From Cupriavidus lacunae (lineage in GTDB: Bacteria; Pseudomonadota; Gammaproteobacteria; Burkholderiales; Burkholderiaceae): 62,643 nucleotides of DNA. Under the pieces are notes generated by a model. That model was not told the DNA's origin, ran no database searches, and saw only the letters and a list, made by a program, of their open reading frames with translations. Below, in pieces: positions 42,988 through 53,948 of the stretch (position 1 is its first letter; every line of letters begins with the position of its first letter). The position numbers and the translations under genes were made by a program. The stretch is from NCBI RefSeq assembly GCF_003353055.1, contig NZ_QKWJ01000040.1:1-62643 (forward strand), read 5' to 3'.

Positions 42988-44962
42988 GAATGGAAGCGGG
43001 AGAGGTCGCAACCGGGGTTGCGACGGGCGTTTCCGCCAGTCGTCGGTCGACAATGGCCAGCAGGGCCTGGCGGACCTTGTCGGCTTGACTATCGTGGGGG
43101 CCATCGGCAGCGTGCGCGGTTGGCGGTATAGCGCCGCTCGCCTGTAGCGCGTGCAATCGCCTTGCCACTTCGGGGTCGCCCGGAAAGCGTTCCGCCAGCA
43201 GGAACATGGGTCCCGCAATCGTATCCAGCACGTCCAGGCGCCGGCGCCGGTCGTCGATCCAGTCCCGCGCCGGGCCGACCGAGGCGGGTTCATAGTTGGC
43301 CAGGATCAGGTCCTGGGTGATTTCGCCGTGTAATGCCATGGCGGTTGCGGCATGCCCGCGCCGTGCGTCGGGCTGGCACGCTGTGGCCAGTTGCTGCCAT
43401 TGCGCCACCAGCGCCGCCAGTGCCGCCTCGATGCGGCTGGCAATGCTGACCGGCCAGATCCGGGTGAAGACCAGGTACACAACCAGATTGCCCAGCAAGA
43501 TGCCAATCACCCGGTCGCGCGCGACGGTCAGGTCGAAGCCCGGGCCAGCGCCCTGGATGACGCACAGGTAGAACGCAAATGCCACCTGGAAGCCCGCGTA
43601 GGCAATGCGCGGCGAGCCCTGTGCCACCCATGCCGAGATCCACGTGCCGGCAAACACCAGCAGCAGCAACCCGCCCACCGACGTCAGTGAGGGGACCACG
43701 TAGACGATCGCTACCGTGCCGAGCACCGCGCCGACCAGGCAGCCAGCCAGGCGCAGCGACAGCTTTTCCACGGTTTCCGCCGTGGTGCCAAGCGATACCA
43801 GATAACAGGTGATAAAGCAGGTGTGGATGCCGGGCCAGTTCAGCTGCTGGTACAGGAAGTAGCAGAACATGGCCGCGCCGGTGGTCTTGAGGGCATAGCG
43901 GACATGGACCGGATTCGAGAACGCGTCGGCATCCAGAAAGCCGCCATGCGCCTTGCCGGCTTGCTCTTGCGGTGCCCGTTCGTCCGCTTCGTCCGGCTCC
44001 GCGTAGCGGTTGATGGCACCGACCAGATCCGCGGCAACCGCTTGCTGCACGGGCGAAAGCGCTTCCAGGCCGGCAACGCCCAGCCCGATTTCCACCGGAT
44101 AGCCGCCGGCATCGAGCATGCGCGCCATGTCGTCGAGCGTGGCGGCGATCGGCGCGGCAATGGCTGCCGGCAGTTGCGCCCCGGGTTGCCGGCGCGCGAC
44201 GTCGGCCGCCAGCAGGATCGCCATGGTCGACGACGCGGCCTGCCGCAGTGCCGCCAGATCCTGCGCATTGACGCTGCCTTCGATCTTCGCCAGCTTCAGC
44301 CAGCCGGTAATGGGCTGGACCCCGTCGCGCAACGCTTCATGCAGCGCATCGGGGTCGCCATCGGGCGCCTGCAGGCTGCGTGATGCCAGCCGCAGGCAAT
44401 GGGCCAGGCGGTCGGTTGCCAGCCGGCGCGGCGCCGGGCCCAGCACAAGGTTGACCACCACATTGACGCCGAGGGGAATCGCCACCATCAGCCAGGTATA
44501 GAGCAGGGCACGCGTGGCGATCTCGCCAGACGGCACCAGTCCGAGTTCGTCGAGCCCAAAGCCGATGATCATTGCCACGATGGCGCCGACCGGCCGCAGC
44601 TTGCTGGCCGAGGTCAGGAACAGTACGGCCGCCGACACCATCGCCATGCACGCCACGCGGCGCAGCGGGTCGTCGACGCTGAAATCGGCGAGCCATATCA
44701 CCAGGCCGATGATCATGCTGACCAGCACCAGCGCGGCCACGCTCATGACGATGCTGGAGGTGCGGTCGGCCCGGTTGGCAAAGAAGACCACATAGGCGGA
44801 GATGGCCGCCTCAGGGGTGCCGTAGATACTGGTTACAAGCACCGTCAGGGTGCAGGCTACCGTGATGCGCGTGGTGGCCGCCGCGCGGCCGGGGATCGGC
44901 GCCAGCAGGGCCCGGATATCCGCCAGGCCCAGGCGCAGCTTGTCAGCGGCAGGCTGCGCCAT
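42974..44962 (-). CDS. FUSC-family (AaeB-like) aromatic-acid exporter
   Basis: This 662-residue inner-membrane protein has two blocks of about five helices with cytoplasmic domains between and after, typical of FUSC/AaeB. Conserved stretches are TSIYGTPEAAISAYVVFFAN, KLRPVGAIVAMIIGFGLDEL, and in the second half FCYFLYQQLNWPGIHTCFIT then GTWISAWVAQGSPRIAYAGF. Relatives export p-hydroxybenzoate or fusaric acid. It overlaps hlyD by 20 bases. An intact paralogue of similar length is at 59671-61641 with most blocks unchanged. Confidence 0.92.
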   Translation of the reverse strand: MAQPAADKLRLGLADIRALLAPIPGRAAATTRITVACTLTVLVTSIYGTPEAAISAYVVFFANRADRTSSIVMSVAALVLVSMIIGLVIWLADFSVDDPLRRVACMAMVSAAVLFLTSASKLRPVGAIVAMIIGFGLDELGLVPSGEIATRALLYTWLMVAIPLGVNVVVNLVLGPAPRRLATDRLAHCLRLASRSLQAPDGDPDALHEALRDGVQPITGWLKLAKIEGSVNAQDLAALRQAASSTMAILLAADVARRQPGAQLPAAIAAPIAATLDDMARMLDAGGYPVEIGLGVAGLEALSPVQQAVAADLVGAINRYAEPDEADERAPQEQAGKAHGGFLDADAFSNPVHVRYALKTTGAAMFCYFLYQQLNWPGIHTCFITCYLVSLGTTAETVEKLSLRLAGCLVGAVLGTVAIVYVVPSLTSVGGLLLLVFAGTWISAWVAQGSPRIAYAGFQVAFAFYLCVIQGAGPGFDLTVARDRVIGILLGNLVVYLVFTRIWPVSIASRIEAALAALVAQWQQLATACQPDARRGHAATAMALHGEITQDLILANYEPASVGPARDWIDDRRRRLDVLDTIAGPMFLLAERFPGDPEVARRLHALQASGAIPPTAHAADGPHDSQADKVRQALLAIVDRRLAETPVATPVATSPASIHAQT

Positions 44963-45992
44963 GCCGGATCTCGACGGTTGCGCTCGCGCCCACCCTGGCC
45001 AACGCCTCCGGCGGATCGGCCAGCTTGATGCGCACCGGGAAGCGTTTGGCCACGCGCACCCAGTTCACCGACGGCTGGACATAGGGCAGGGAGCGCGGCA
45101 GGTTGATGCGGTCGGTATCGGTGATGCCGACACCGATGCTCTCGACGGTGCCGCGGATGGCCTGGCGCCGGTCGATCATCGAGTAGACCGTGGCGCAGTC
45201 GCCGGCATGGATATCCGCCAGGAAGGTCTCGCGGAAGTTCGCCACCGCGAACCATTCGCCGGTATGCACCAGCAGGAACAGCGACTGATTTGGGATCACG
45301 ACTTCACCGGACAGCACCGTCAGCCCGCTCACGCGGCCGGCGTGCGGAGCGCGCACCACGGTGTCGTCCAGCGCGCGCTGGGCGATTGCCAGCGCCGCCT
45401 CGCGCGCATGCACGGTGGCGATGGCACCGGCTTCATCGCCGACTGCCTTTGCCGTGGCGGCGTGTTGCACGTTGGCCTGCTTCAGCGTCACCGCGGCATC
45501 GCGCTGCGCCACCTGCGCCTGGTCGAGCTGCTGCCTGGCCACGTAGCCGTCCGCAACCAGCGGGCGCAACCGTTCCACCGTGCGCGCCGTGAGCGCATAG
45601 TTCTGCTCGGCCCGGGTGATCTGGTCCGACGCCACCGTCGCCGTGGCCTGCTCGGTGGCAATCGTGCGCCGCCGCGTGCCAAGCGTGGCCTGCGCCAGCT
45701 CCAGGTCGGCACGGGCCTGGGCCACGGCCAGCTGGTAGGGCACCGGGTCGATCTCGAACAGGACATCGCCCTTGGCCACCTGCTGGTTGTCCGCGACATG
45801 GATGCGCGCAACCCGGCCGCCGACCGGCGACGCTACGTGGACCAGGTCGGCATCGAGCGAGGCATCGTCCGAGGCCGGGAAGCGAAGCGTGCGATGGTAG
45901 GCGTAGAAGGACAGCAGGGCGGCCAGCAGGACGATGACCAGGGCAATCAGTTTGCCGCGCAGCGGGCTTTTGCGGAGGCCGGCCATTTTCAT
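44943..45992 (-). CDS. HlyD-family membrane-fusion protein (AaeA-like)
   Basis: This 349-residue periplasmic adaptor has one N-terminal helix (LIALVIVLLAALLSFYAY), a lipoyl half-motif (VASPVGGRVARIHVADNQQV), a coiled-coil hairpin and the second lipoyl half (VVRAPHAGRVSGLTVLSGEV). It ends with the beta-barrel FPVRIKLADPPEALARVGAS. It links the FUSC pump to the outer-membrane lipoprotein. It starts by ATG/TGA overlap with the YtcA-like gene. A paralogue with the middle deleted is at 61622-61903. Confidence 0.92.
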   Translation of the reverse strand: MKMAGLRKSPLRGKLIALVIVLLAALLSFYAYHRTLRFPASDDASLDADLVHVASPVGGRVARIHVADNQQVAKGDVLFEIDPVPYQLAVAQARADLELAQATLGTRRRTIATEQATATVASDQITRAEQNYALTARTVERLRPLVADGYVARQQLDQAQVAQRDAAVTLKQANVQHAATAKAVGDEAGAIATVHAREAALAIAQRALDDTVVRAPHAGRVSGLTVLSGEVVIPNQSLFLLVHTGEWFAVANFRETFLADIHAGDCATVYSMIDRRQAIRGTVESIGVGITDTDRINLPRSLPYVQPSVNWVRVAKRFPVRIKLADPPEALARVGASATVEIRHGAACR

Positions 45993-46252
45993 CAGATGTG
46001 TCCCGTACCCAGTAGCCAGACGATTTCAGCAATCATGACGCCGATCGCCGTGTTGACCAGAAGCTGGTAGCGGACCGTTTCCGCCCAGCCCGTCTTGATA
46101 AAGATCCGATAAGACACGACAGCGCCGGCAATGCCGAGCACCGCGCTCAGGAGCCAGAGCGGGAAATACGCCCCGAACAGGCTGAAGGACGGGGCGCCGG
46201 CGCAGCCATAGAGCGATGCCGCCAGCGCGGCGGGCAAAAGCGTGCGTGCCAT
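45992..46252 (-). CDS. YtcA-like small lipoprotein/membrane protein
   Basis: This 86-residue protein has a short lipoprotein-like leader (AALAASLYGCAGAPS), then two helices (YFPLWLLSAVLGIAGAVVSY and LLVNTAIGVMIAEIVWLLG). It resembles the YtcA family, which precedes hlyD/FUSC operons in Burkholderia-type bacteria. The role is unknown; the position suggests an accessory subunit, comparable to AaeX. The ATG at 46252 was chosen to keep the lipobox leader; the frame upstream is non-coding. Confidence 0.8.
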   Translation of the reverse strand: MARTLLPAALAASLYGCAGAPSFSLFGAYFPLWLLSAVLGIAGAVVSYRIFIKTGWAETVRYQLLVNTAIGVMIAEIVWLLGTGHI

Positions 46253-46435
46253 AACAGTCGGAGCAGAAGCGATGCACGCAATATAACAGCGCGGATTCGG
46301 GCTTGTCCAAAACGCGCGTAGCCTGGATGCGGCGCCCGCCAGGAAGTGAAGACGCTGGTCCGTGCACGGGGACCGGGTGCGTGGCGGCGGCCGACGCCAC
46401 CGCAATCCTGCTGATCTGCCCATTGCCCCACCATT

Positions 46436-48115
<1,680 letters not shown>

Positions 48116-48465
48116 AGGGAGCCACTTCGGAGGGGATTGGCATGATAGCCGACCGGACGTGGGGGCTGTCTCTTTTCTGGCCGCAACGCTTGACGGTGCA
48201 CACCGGCCACAAAGCAAGGAACCCCTGGCGCACCCGGCGTTCCGGCTGCGGGGCCAGCGAACATAGCGGTGAATGACGGCTCCTGGCCGGCAATCGCCGT
48301 TGCTGAGTCCTGAGCAAACGGCAGAGAATCGGCCGCCCCCCTTGGTGGCAGGGAAGTCGATCTTCTAGCATAGAGACGCTGGCCAGGCGACCGACAAGGC
48401 AGGGAGCGCCCGATATGACGGTTACGAGTCAAGTGACGGTTACGCAGCTTCAGGAGGTAATGGAT
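48116..48465. other. Divergent promoter region
   Basis: 350 bases between the ABC-F gene and the small plus-strand gene at 48466. An in-frame start at 48415 exists, but its extension (MTVTSQVTVTQLQ) contains a repeated GACGGTTACG element and is probably leader DNA. Nothing else recognised. Confidence 0.5.
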
Positions 48466-48768
48466 ATGTCTGCCACAAGGATTGAGATGTGCGACCAAGA
48501 TGGTGACGGGGTATTGACCATTCGAGATGACGGCGCCGAATTTTCAGGCGTCGCGCTTGAGCTTTCGAATCTTTTCGGTGAAGACGTGGTCGCGGATCTT
48601 GACAAGCACCAGTTGCTCAAATGGTGCGAGATGGTCGCGGCCCACCTTCGCAACCAAGGCGTTATGCCAAGCGAGTGCGCTCCGGAGGGCTACGTCAACA
48701 AAACTAGTCAAAGCCGGACGAAAGAGCAGCCTGGCGTCGAGGAACTTTTGCAGTCGGCGTCATCTTGA
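48466..48768 (+). CDS. Small acidic hypothetical protein with EF-hand-like loop
   Basis: This 100-residue protein has AGGAGG exactly 8 bases before the ATG. Residues 10-21 read DQDGDGVLTIRD, which fits the EF-hand loop pattern D-x-D-x-D-G-x-[ILV] with Asp in place of the usual Glu at position 12. A second acidic helix region follows (LSNLFGEDVVADLDKHQLLK). No family is recognised. A single loop is weak evidence for calcium binding. A strong terminator follows, so the gene is an independent transcription unit. Confidence 0.6.
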   Translation: MSATRIEMCDQDGDGVLTIRDDGAEFSGVALELSNLFGEDVVADLDKHQLLKWCEMVAAHLRNQGVMPSECAPEGYVNKTSQSRTKEQPGVEELLQSASS

Positions 48769-48782
48769 CTCTGACGAACGCG

Positions 48783-48812
48783 AGACGCTCTGCTGGCAAC
48801 AGAGCGTCTTTT
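48783..48812 (+). terminator. Rho-independent terminator
   Basis: AGACGCTCTG and its complement give a 10-bp stem with a 7-base loop ending in TCTTTT, 14 bases after the stop of the small acidic protein. Confidence 0.9.
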
Positions 48813-49124
48813 CGTTGGCGCATTGCTTAACAATCCCCACCAGCCAGCGATTCCCGTCTATCTCCAGGCGTGGCGAGATTTCAGTCTTGCTCGCTTACCA
48901 GCGACGGACCGGTCGACGGCCGTTTCCGATCTCTCCTGGCCGGACCGGTTCGAAATTACCGAATATATCCACCGCTATCAGTGCGATGCATGATGGCCTG
49001 TCGGCCGACGCATGACCTGAATTTCCGGCTCAGTACGGGATTCGCAGGAACTTGCTACATTGCTGACTGCTGGCGAAAGCAGCCCCACGCTGCTGCCCCG
49101 CTCACCGCAAACCGAGGAGACATA
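48813..49124. other. Intergenic upstream of the MDR dehydrogenase
   Basis: About 310 bases. The open frame that begins at 48870 and runs into the dehydrogenase has no coding character before 49125 and is an extension artefact. It carries the promoter of the next gene; no operator was seen. Confidence 0.5.
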
Positions 49125-50261
49125 ATGCACACCGGACTTCAACTTCGTTCGCAAATCAAGAGCAGCGGTGAACTCGAGCTGTCGCTAGACAGCATCGACA
49201 CACCGCACCCTGGCCCGGATGAAGTGCTCATCCGTATTGAAGCCTCTCCCCTCAACCCGTCCGATCTCGGCCTGCTGTTCGGTGCGGCCGACATGAGCAC
49301 GGCCAAGGCCAGCGGCACGGCCGAGCGCCCCATAGTCACCGCGCGCGTTCCGGAAGGCGCGATGCGCAGCATGGCGGGCCGCCTGGATGTGTCCATGCCG
49401 GTTGGCAATGAGGGCGCGGGCGTGGTCGTCGATGCAGGCTCGTCCCCTGCGGCGCAAGCCTTGATGGGCAAGACCGTAGCTGCCATCGGCGGCGCGATGT
49501 ATTCGCAGTACCGCTGCATTTCCGCGGACCAGTGCCTGGTCCTGCCCGAAGGCGCCACGCCTGCTGACGGCGCGTCGTCATTCGTCAACCCGCTCACCGC
49601 ACTGGGCATGGTCGAGACCATGCGGCGCGAAGGACATAGCGCCCTGGTGCACACTGCCGCGGCCTCCAACCTGGGCCAGATGCTCAATCAGATCTGTCTC
49701 AAGGATGGCATCAAGCTGGTGAACATCGTGCGCAGGCAAGAGCAGGCGGACCTGCTCAAGGCGCAAGGTGCGGTCCACGTCTGCAACGCCGCGTCGCCCA
49801 CGTTCATGCAGGACCTCACCGAGGCACTCGTCGCCACTGGCGCAACGATCGCGTTCGACGCCACGGGCGGCGGCAAGCTCGGCGGCCAGATCCTCACCTG
49901 CATGGAAGCGGCCTTGAACAAGACGGCCCGCGAATACAGCCGCTATGGCTCGACCACCCACAAGCAGGTCTACCTCTACGGCGGCCTGGACACAAGCCCG
50001 ACCGAGTTCAACCGCAACTTCGGCATGGCGTGGGGCATGGGCGGCTGGCTGCTGTTCCCGTTCCTGCAGAAGATCGGGCGCGAGCGGGCCAATGCGCTGA
50101 AGCAACGCGTGGTGGCGGAGCTGAAGACCACCTTTGCCAGCCACTATTCGAAAGAGATCTCGCTGGCCGAGGTGCTGGACCTGGACGTGATCGCCGTCTA
50201 CAACAAGCGCGCGACGGGGGAGAAGTACCTGATCAACCCTAACAAGGGCCTGGCCGGATAA
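49125..50261 (+). CDS. MDR-family zinc-binding-type dehydrogenase
   Basis: This 378-residue oxidoreductase begins MHTGLQLRSQIKSSGELELS, has IEASPLNPSDLGLLFGAADM in place of the usual zinc-site region and VGNEGAGVVVDAGSSPAAQA in the substrate domain. The cofactor fold contains HTAAASNLGQMLNQICLKDG rather than the common G-x-G-x-x-G. The catalytic-zinc Cys/His pair of alcohol dehydrogenases is absent, so it resembles the quinone or enoyl reductase branch. ACCGAGGAGACATA gives a ribosome site. It is probably monocistronic. Substrate unknown. Confidence 0.85.
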   Translation: MHTGLQLRSQIKSSGELELSLDSIDTPHPGPDEVLIRIEASPLNPSDLGLLFGAADMSTAKASGTAERPIVTARVPEGAMRSMAGRLDVSMPVGNEGAGVVVDAGSSPAAQALMGKTVAAIGGAMYSQYRCISADQCLVLPEGATPADGASSFVNPLTALGMVETMRREGHSALVHTAAASNLGQMLNQICLKDGIKLVNIVRRQEQADLLKAQGAVHVCNAASPTFMQDLTEALVATGATIAFDATGGGKLGGQILTCMEAALNKTAREYSRYGSTTHKQVYLYGGLDTSPTEFNRNFGMAWGMGGWLLFPFLQKIGRERANALKQRVVAELKTTFASHYSKEISLAEVLDLDVIAVYNKRATGEKYLINPNKGLAG

Positions 50262-50293
50262 ATCACCCCGGGGCGCCTTGCGCGCCCACAGTG

Positions 50294-50602
50294 TCAGGAA
50301 TCAGCCGCTGCGCCACAGCCAGCGGCGCGGCCGGCCGGCAATGGGTGAGCGCTTTCCAGTTCCGCGGCGGTGTGGAAGCTCACCCAGGTGCCGCCCTGAC
50401 AGTCATCGCGCACCAGCACGCGCAGGGGCAAGTCCAGCGCAACGCCGGGTGCCGCGAGCATCAACGGCGTTCCCCGCTTGGCGTTGCCATAGACCAGCAT
50501 CTGCGTCGGCGGCATTGCTAGCCCGGCGTTGCGTGCAGCCTCAGCATGGTCGGAGTTCTGGGCCTTCCTGGCGGGCACTACTAACGGTAGTCTGTCCTTC
50601 AC
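50294..50602 (-). pseudogene. DUF302 protein lacking its N-terminal half
   Basis: The frame carries the second half of a DUF302 domain: DHAEAARNAGLAMPPTQMLV, YGNAKRGTPLMLAAPGVALD, LPLRVLVRDDCQGGTWVSFH. The first beta-alpha unit (normally about 40 residues ending K-G-x-x-x-F-x-x-I before DHA) is replaced by unrelated residues (MKDRLPLVVPARKAQNS). There is no ribosome site. It is probably a 5'-truncated pseudogene, although translation of the remaining frame is possible. Confidence 0.55.
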
Positions 50603-50678
50603 GATGTAGATCGCCAGGTTTCCTTCCCCGGGTCGAAGGCGGGTGGCCGGCGGTTACCGGCTTCGCGGGATTGGGCCA

Positions 50679-51395
50679 TCAATGGCTCGTGAAGACCCGT
50701 ACCAGTTCCAGCAGATCGCCTGCTCGCCACTCCCATGCTTGCTCATAGGAGCCATCCGGAGCTCGTGCGCCTCCGTACTCCATCGGGCGATCGACATACG
50801 CAGTCTGCAGTCCACATGCCCTCGCCGCTGCCAGGTCACTATGGTGGCAAGCCACCAGACACAGATCCTGAGGATCGAGACACAGTGCCGCTGCTGACGC
50901 AAGGTAGGCTTGTGGTGTCGGCTTGTAGCTTCGCGAAACTTCCGCACCCAGGATTGCGTCCCACTCGAGTCCGTTGAACCGGTTCATCGCGATCATCAGC
51001 GCGATGTTCGCATTGGACAGTGTCACCACGGGGAAAAGCTTCCGGAGTTGGGCAAGGCCGGGAGGCACGTCGGGCCATGGCCGCAGGCGCCGCCATGCGT
51101 AAGCCAGGTCCAGCAATTCGCCCTCACCAATTGCTGCGGTTCCGATCCCACGGCGCTCCAGCAGTTGGACAAGCGTTTCGAGATGCAATGCATCCAATAG
51201 CCTGAAGGGCCGACGACCACTGCGACACTCCTCCATTGCAGGCTGATAGAGGTTGCGCCAGTCGTCGGCAAATGCTCCGGGATCGGTTCCGGGCATGTAT
51301 CGAGCCAGGAAGGCGGCCGCTTGCTCCGCAATGCCGGTCCGCCAGTCCACCACCGTCCCGAAAACATCAAAGGCCAAGGCTTTGGGTAGTTTCAT
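50679..51395 (-). CDS. HAD-superfamily hydrolase, haloacid dehalogenase type II-like
   Basis: This 238-residue HAD protein has nucleophile Asp in FDVFGTVVDW, motif II VVTLSNANIAL, motif III Lys in RSYKPTPQAYLA, and motif IV in VACHHSDLAAARACGLQTAY. True L-2-haloacid dehalogenases have SSNxxD at motif IV; here the first Ser and the Asn are replaced by Ala and His (ACHHSD). It may therefore be a phosphatase or a dehalogenase variant. It begins 51 bases downstream of the aldolase gene on the same strand and may be co-transcribed with it. Confidence 0.85.
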   Translation of the reverse strand: MKLPKALAFDVFGTVVDWRTGIAEQAAAFLARYMPGTDPGAFADDWRNLYQPAMEECRSGRRPFRLLDALHLETLVQLLERRGIGTAAIGEGELLDLAYAWRRLRPWPDVPPGLAQLRKLFPVVTLSNANIALMIAMNRFNGLEWDAILGAEVSRSYKPTPQAYLASAAALCLDPQDLCLVACHHSDLAAARACGLQTAYVDRPMEYGGARAPDGSYEQAWEWRAGDLLELVRVFTSH

Positions 51396-51446
51396 TGAAT
51401 TCGTTCCAAGTTATGCCCGGATGCCGGCGCCCTGTCTGGGCGATGG

Positions 51447-52202
51447 TCAGGTCTTGTAGCTGGGATCGATCCGATCCAGTTTTCGCAGCAGGGCGGACCA
51501 GACGAACGCGCCGCCTTGTCCTTCGGTCTGCGCCTTCGCGCTGCCGGCATTGAACTCCATTATCTCGGGATCAACCGTAAATAGGTCACCACCCGCTTGC
51601 GCCGAGATCTGTATCTGGCAAGTCGTTTCGAACAGGTACATGGAGAGGAACGCGTCCGCAACGCTCGGACCGACAGTGAGCAGCCCGTGGTTGCGCAACA
51701 TGAGGTAGGTTGCGTTGCCGAGATCGGCTTGCAGGCGAGGCTTCTCATCGTCCCGGATTGCGACACCTTCGTAATCGTGATAGGCCAGCGAGCGCATCAG
51801 GAAGCTGGACTGCTGTGATATGGGAAGCACGCCACACTTCTGCGCACTGACGGCCACGCCGGCTCGTGTGTGGGTGTGCAGTACACATTGCACATCCTCG
51901 CGCGCGGCATGAATCGCGCTGTGAATCACGAAGCCGGCCCGATTGATGGGGAAGGTCGTGTCGCGAAGCTTGTTGCCCTCCTGATCCACCAGCACAAGAG
52001 ACGACGCGGTGATTTCATCAAACAGCAGGCCGTAGGGATTGATGAGGAAGCGGTGCTCCGGGCCGGGTACGCGCGCACTGATATGCGTGAACACGAGATC
52101 CGTCCAGCCATGAAGCGCTACGAGCCGGTAACAGGCAGCGAGATCGCAGCGCAGTTGCCACTCCTGGGCGCTGACGGTGTCTTTGAGGGCAGAAATTTGC
52201 AT
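51447..52202 (-). CDS. Class II aldolase/adducin family protein
   Basis: This 251-residue zinc-dependent fold has THISARVPGPEHRFLINPYG, zinc ligands in VLHTHTRAGVAVSAQ and in LRNHGLLTVG, and EGVAIRDDEKPRL. AAGGAG precedes the ATG at 52202. Relatives include fuculose-phosphate aldolase, ribulose-5-P epimerase and 3-oxo-acid decarboxylase-like proteins of this length. Without a phosphate-binding signature it may act on a non-phosphorylated oxo acid. It is divergent from the MFS gene, with the inverted repeat at 52304-52319 between them. Confidence 0.88.
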   Translation of the reverse strand: MQISALKDTVSAQEWQLRCDLAACYRLVALHGWTDLVFTHISARVPGPEHRFLINPYGLLFDEITASSLVLVDQEGNKLRDTTFPINRAGFVIHSAIHAAREDVQCVLHTHTRAGVAVSAQKCGVLPISQQSSFLMRSLAYHDYEGVAIRDDEKPRLQADLGNATYLMLRNHGLLTVGPSVADAFLSMYLFETTCQIQISAQAGGDLFTVDPEIMEFNAGSAKAQTEGQGGAFVWSALLRKLDRIDPSYKT

Positions 52203-52303
52203 TGGGAACTCCTTCCAACGACGATGCATGCTCGATCGGCTAGCCGGGTTGCGTGGCCGATCGCATGGTTCTGCCAATGTAAGAGGCCGTGCGCTGGGCA
52301 AAC

Positions 52304-52319
52304 TGCAAGAGTTCTTGCA
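52304..52319. promoter_or_regulatory. Inverted repeat, candidate Crp/Fnr-family operator (site 1)
   Basis: TGCAAGA-GT-TCTTGCA has perfect 7-base arms in the divergent region between the aldolase (102 bases away) and the MFS gene (about 240 bases away). A second site with 13 of 14 arm bases identical lies at 54655-54670 in front of the regulator gene itself. The 16-bp two-arm architecture fits Crp/Fnr proteins. Confidence 0.6.
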
Positions 52320-52556
52320 ATTCCGGGTTTATCCCAGTGTTGTCGCCAGAAGTCGCGCAAGCGCGTGCCACGGCGATTCGCCAGGGAATCTGGTGGTCGA
52401 ACTCTCGAAAGCCCGCAGCGCTAGGCCGCCAGGCCTTCGCCCGATATGCCCGCAGCACCGCGTTATCCCGAGGATTGTCAGTTTTCTGGCATTCGCAACG
52501 CCTCCGCTTGCCTACCATCGCCAATCGAGCGGGATCAATAGCGGATGGAGATAACG

Positions 52557-53948
52557 ATGAAGGTTCATTCAGGAATGCAGGCGGACGCGGTGCGCGAGTT
52601 GCATGGTGACGCGTTGGCGGCCGGCGAGCAGGTAGTCGCGGACGGCGATATCGAGTTGACTTACCGGGGGATCACGCTTCGATTGATGCCATTGCTGTTC
52701 ATCTGCTGCGTGCTCAACCATATCGACCGCATCAACATCGGATACGCGCAACTGCAGATGAAATCCGAACTGGGCTTTTCTGCCGCAGTGTATGGCATCG
52801 GGGCCAGCATGTTCTACGTGGGCTACCTGCTGTGCGAGATACCGAGCAACCTTGCCATGCAGAGAATCGGTGCCCGCAAGACCCTCTTGCGAATCATGCT
52901 GCTCTGGGGCCTGGCATCGGCCGCAACGCTGTTTGTCAGAACCCCGTTGGAGTTCTATGTCGTCCGCTTCCTGCTCGGAGTCTTCGAAGCAGGATTTTTT
53001 CCCGGCGTAGTGCTCTACCTTACGTTCTGGTACCCACCCGAGCGACGCGCCAGGATCATTGCCATTCTCATGGCAGCCGGAGTTGCCGCGGGCATGATCG
53101 CCGGTCCGCTATCAGGATGGATCATTCAGAACCTCAATAGCCTTTGGGGCCTGAAGGGATGGCAATGGATGTTCGTGCTGCAGGGCTTCCCGGCCTCCTT
53201 GCTGGGCATCATTGCCTACTACTACCTGACAGATCATCCGGGGCAGGCCACATGGCTGAGCGAAAGAAAACGCCAACTGGTTGCTTCGCATACGGCCCAT
53301 GAGTCGCAGCAAATACCTGGTTCCGACGGCGGCGGGATCCGCGCCATATGGCGACATCCATCGCTCTTTTCCCTTGCGTACCTTTACTTCGCCATTAGCT
53401 GTGGCGCCTACACGCTCAGCTTCTGGCTGCCGGAGATGATTCATGGCTGGGGAGTGTCGAACATACAGGAAGTGGGCTTCTACTCGCTCATTCCATACTC
53501 CGTTGGCATGCTGGCCATGTTCTGGGTCGCACGTCGGTCAGACGCGCGCCGTAGTCACAGGCAGAGCTTTGTGACTGCCACTTGCGTTGCAGCGCTCGGG
53601 CTTGCCGCGACGGCCTGCGCAACAGGCGGCCTCTGGATGTCGATGGCACTTGTTTCGGCAGCGACCGCTGGTGTCGTATCGGCGTTCCCGGTCTTCTGGG
53701 CAATTGCGACCAGTGTCTTGCCGAAGAACGTGGCCGCAATAGGGATCGCCGCAATAACGACCTTGTCAGGCCTGGCCGGAGTGCTCTGCCCAGCTTCGAT
53801 GGGGTTGCTGAAGACAGCGACAGGAAGCACTTCAATTGGATTGTATGTCCTTGCGGCGCTGCTGGTCTCTGCGGGTATTGTCATGTCGCGGCTTCATGGC
53901 GTGGATCGCGCTTCGCCTCCGACCACCGCTAGTCGTCGAACGACATGA
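52557..53948 (+). CDS. MFS transporter, anion:cation symporter (ACS) family
   Basis: This 463-residue, 12-helix importer shows LLFICCVLNHIDRINIGYAQ with the ACS Asp-Arg-x-Asn-x-Gly/Ala motif in helix 1, CEIPSNLAMQRIGARKTLLR between helices 2 and 3, and LGVFEAGFFPGVVLYLTFWY in helix 4. Members import carboxylates such as tartrate, phthalate, galactonate or hydroxyphenylacetate with protons. GGAG precedes the ATG at 52557. Its last 20 bases overlap the end of the convergent crp-like gene. It probably brings in the acid processed by the neighbours. Confidence 0.92.
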   Translation: MKVHSGMQADAVRELHGDALAAGEQVVADGDIELTYRGITLRLMPLLFICCVLNHIDRINIGYAQLQMKSELGFSAAVYGIGASMFYVGYLLCEIPSNLAMQRIGARKTLLRIMLLWGLASAATLFVRTPLEFYVVRFLLGVFEAGFFPGVVLYLTFWYPPERRARIIAILMAAGVAAGMIAGPLSGWIIQNLNSLWGLKGWQWMFVLQGFPASLLGIIAYYYLTDHPGQATWLSERKRQLVASHTAHESQQIPGSDGGGIRAIWRHPSLFSLAYLYFAISCGAYTLSFWLPEMIHGWGVSNIQEVGFYSLIPYSVGMLAMFWVARRSDARRSHRQSFVTATCVAALGLAATACATGGLWMSMALVSAATAGVVSAFPVFWAIATSVLPKNVAAIGIAAITTLSGLAGVLCPASMGLLKTATGSTSIGLYVLAALLVSAGIVMSRLHGVDRASPPTTASRRTT

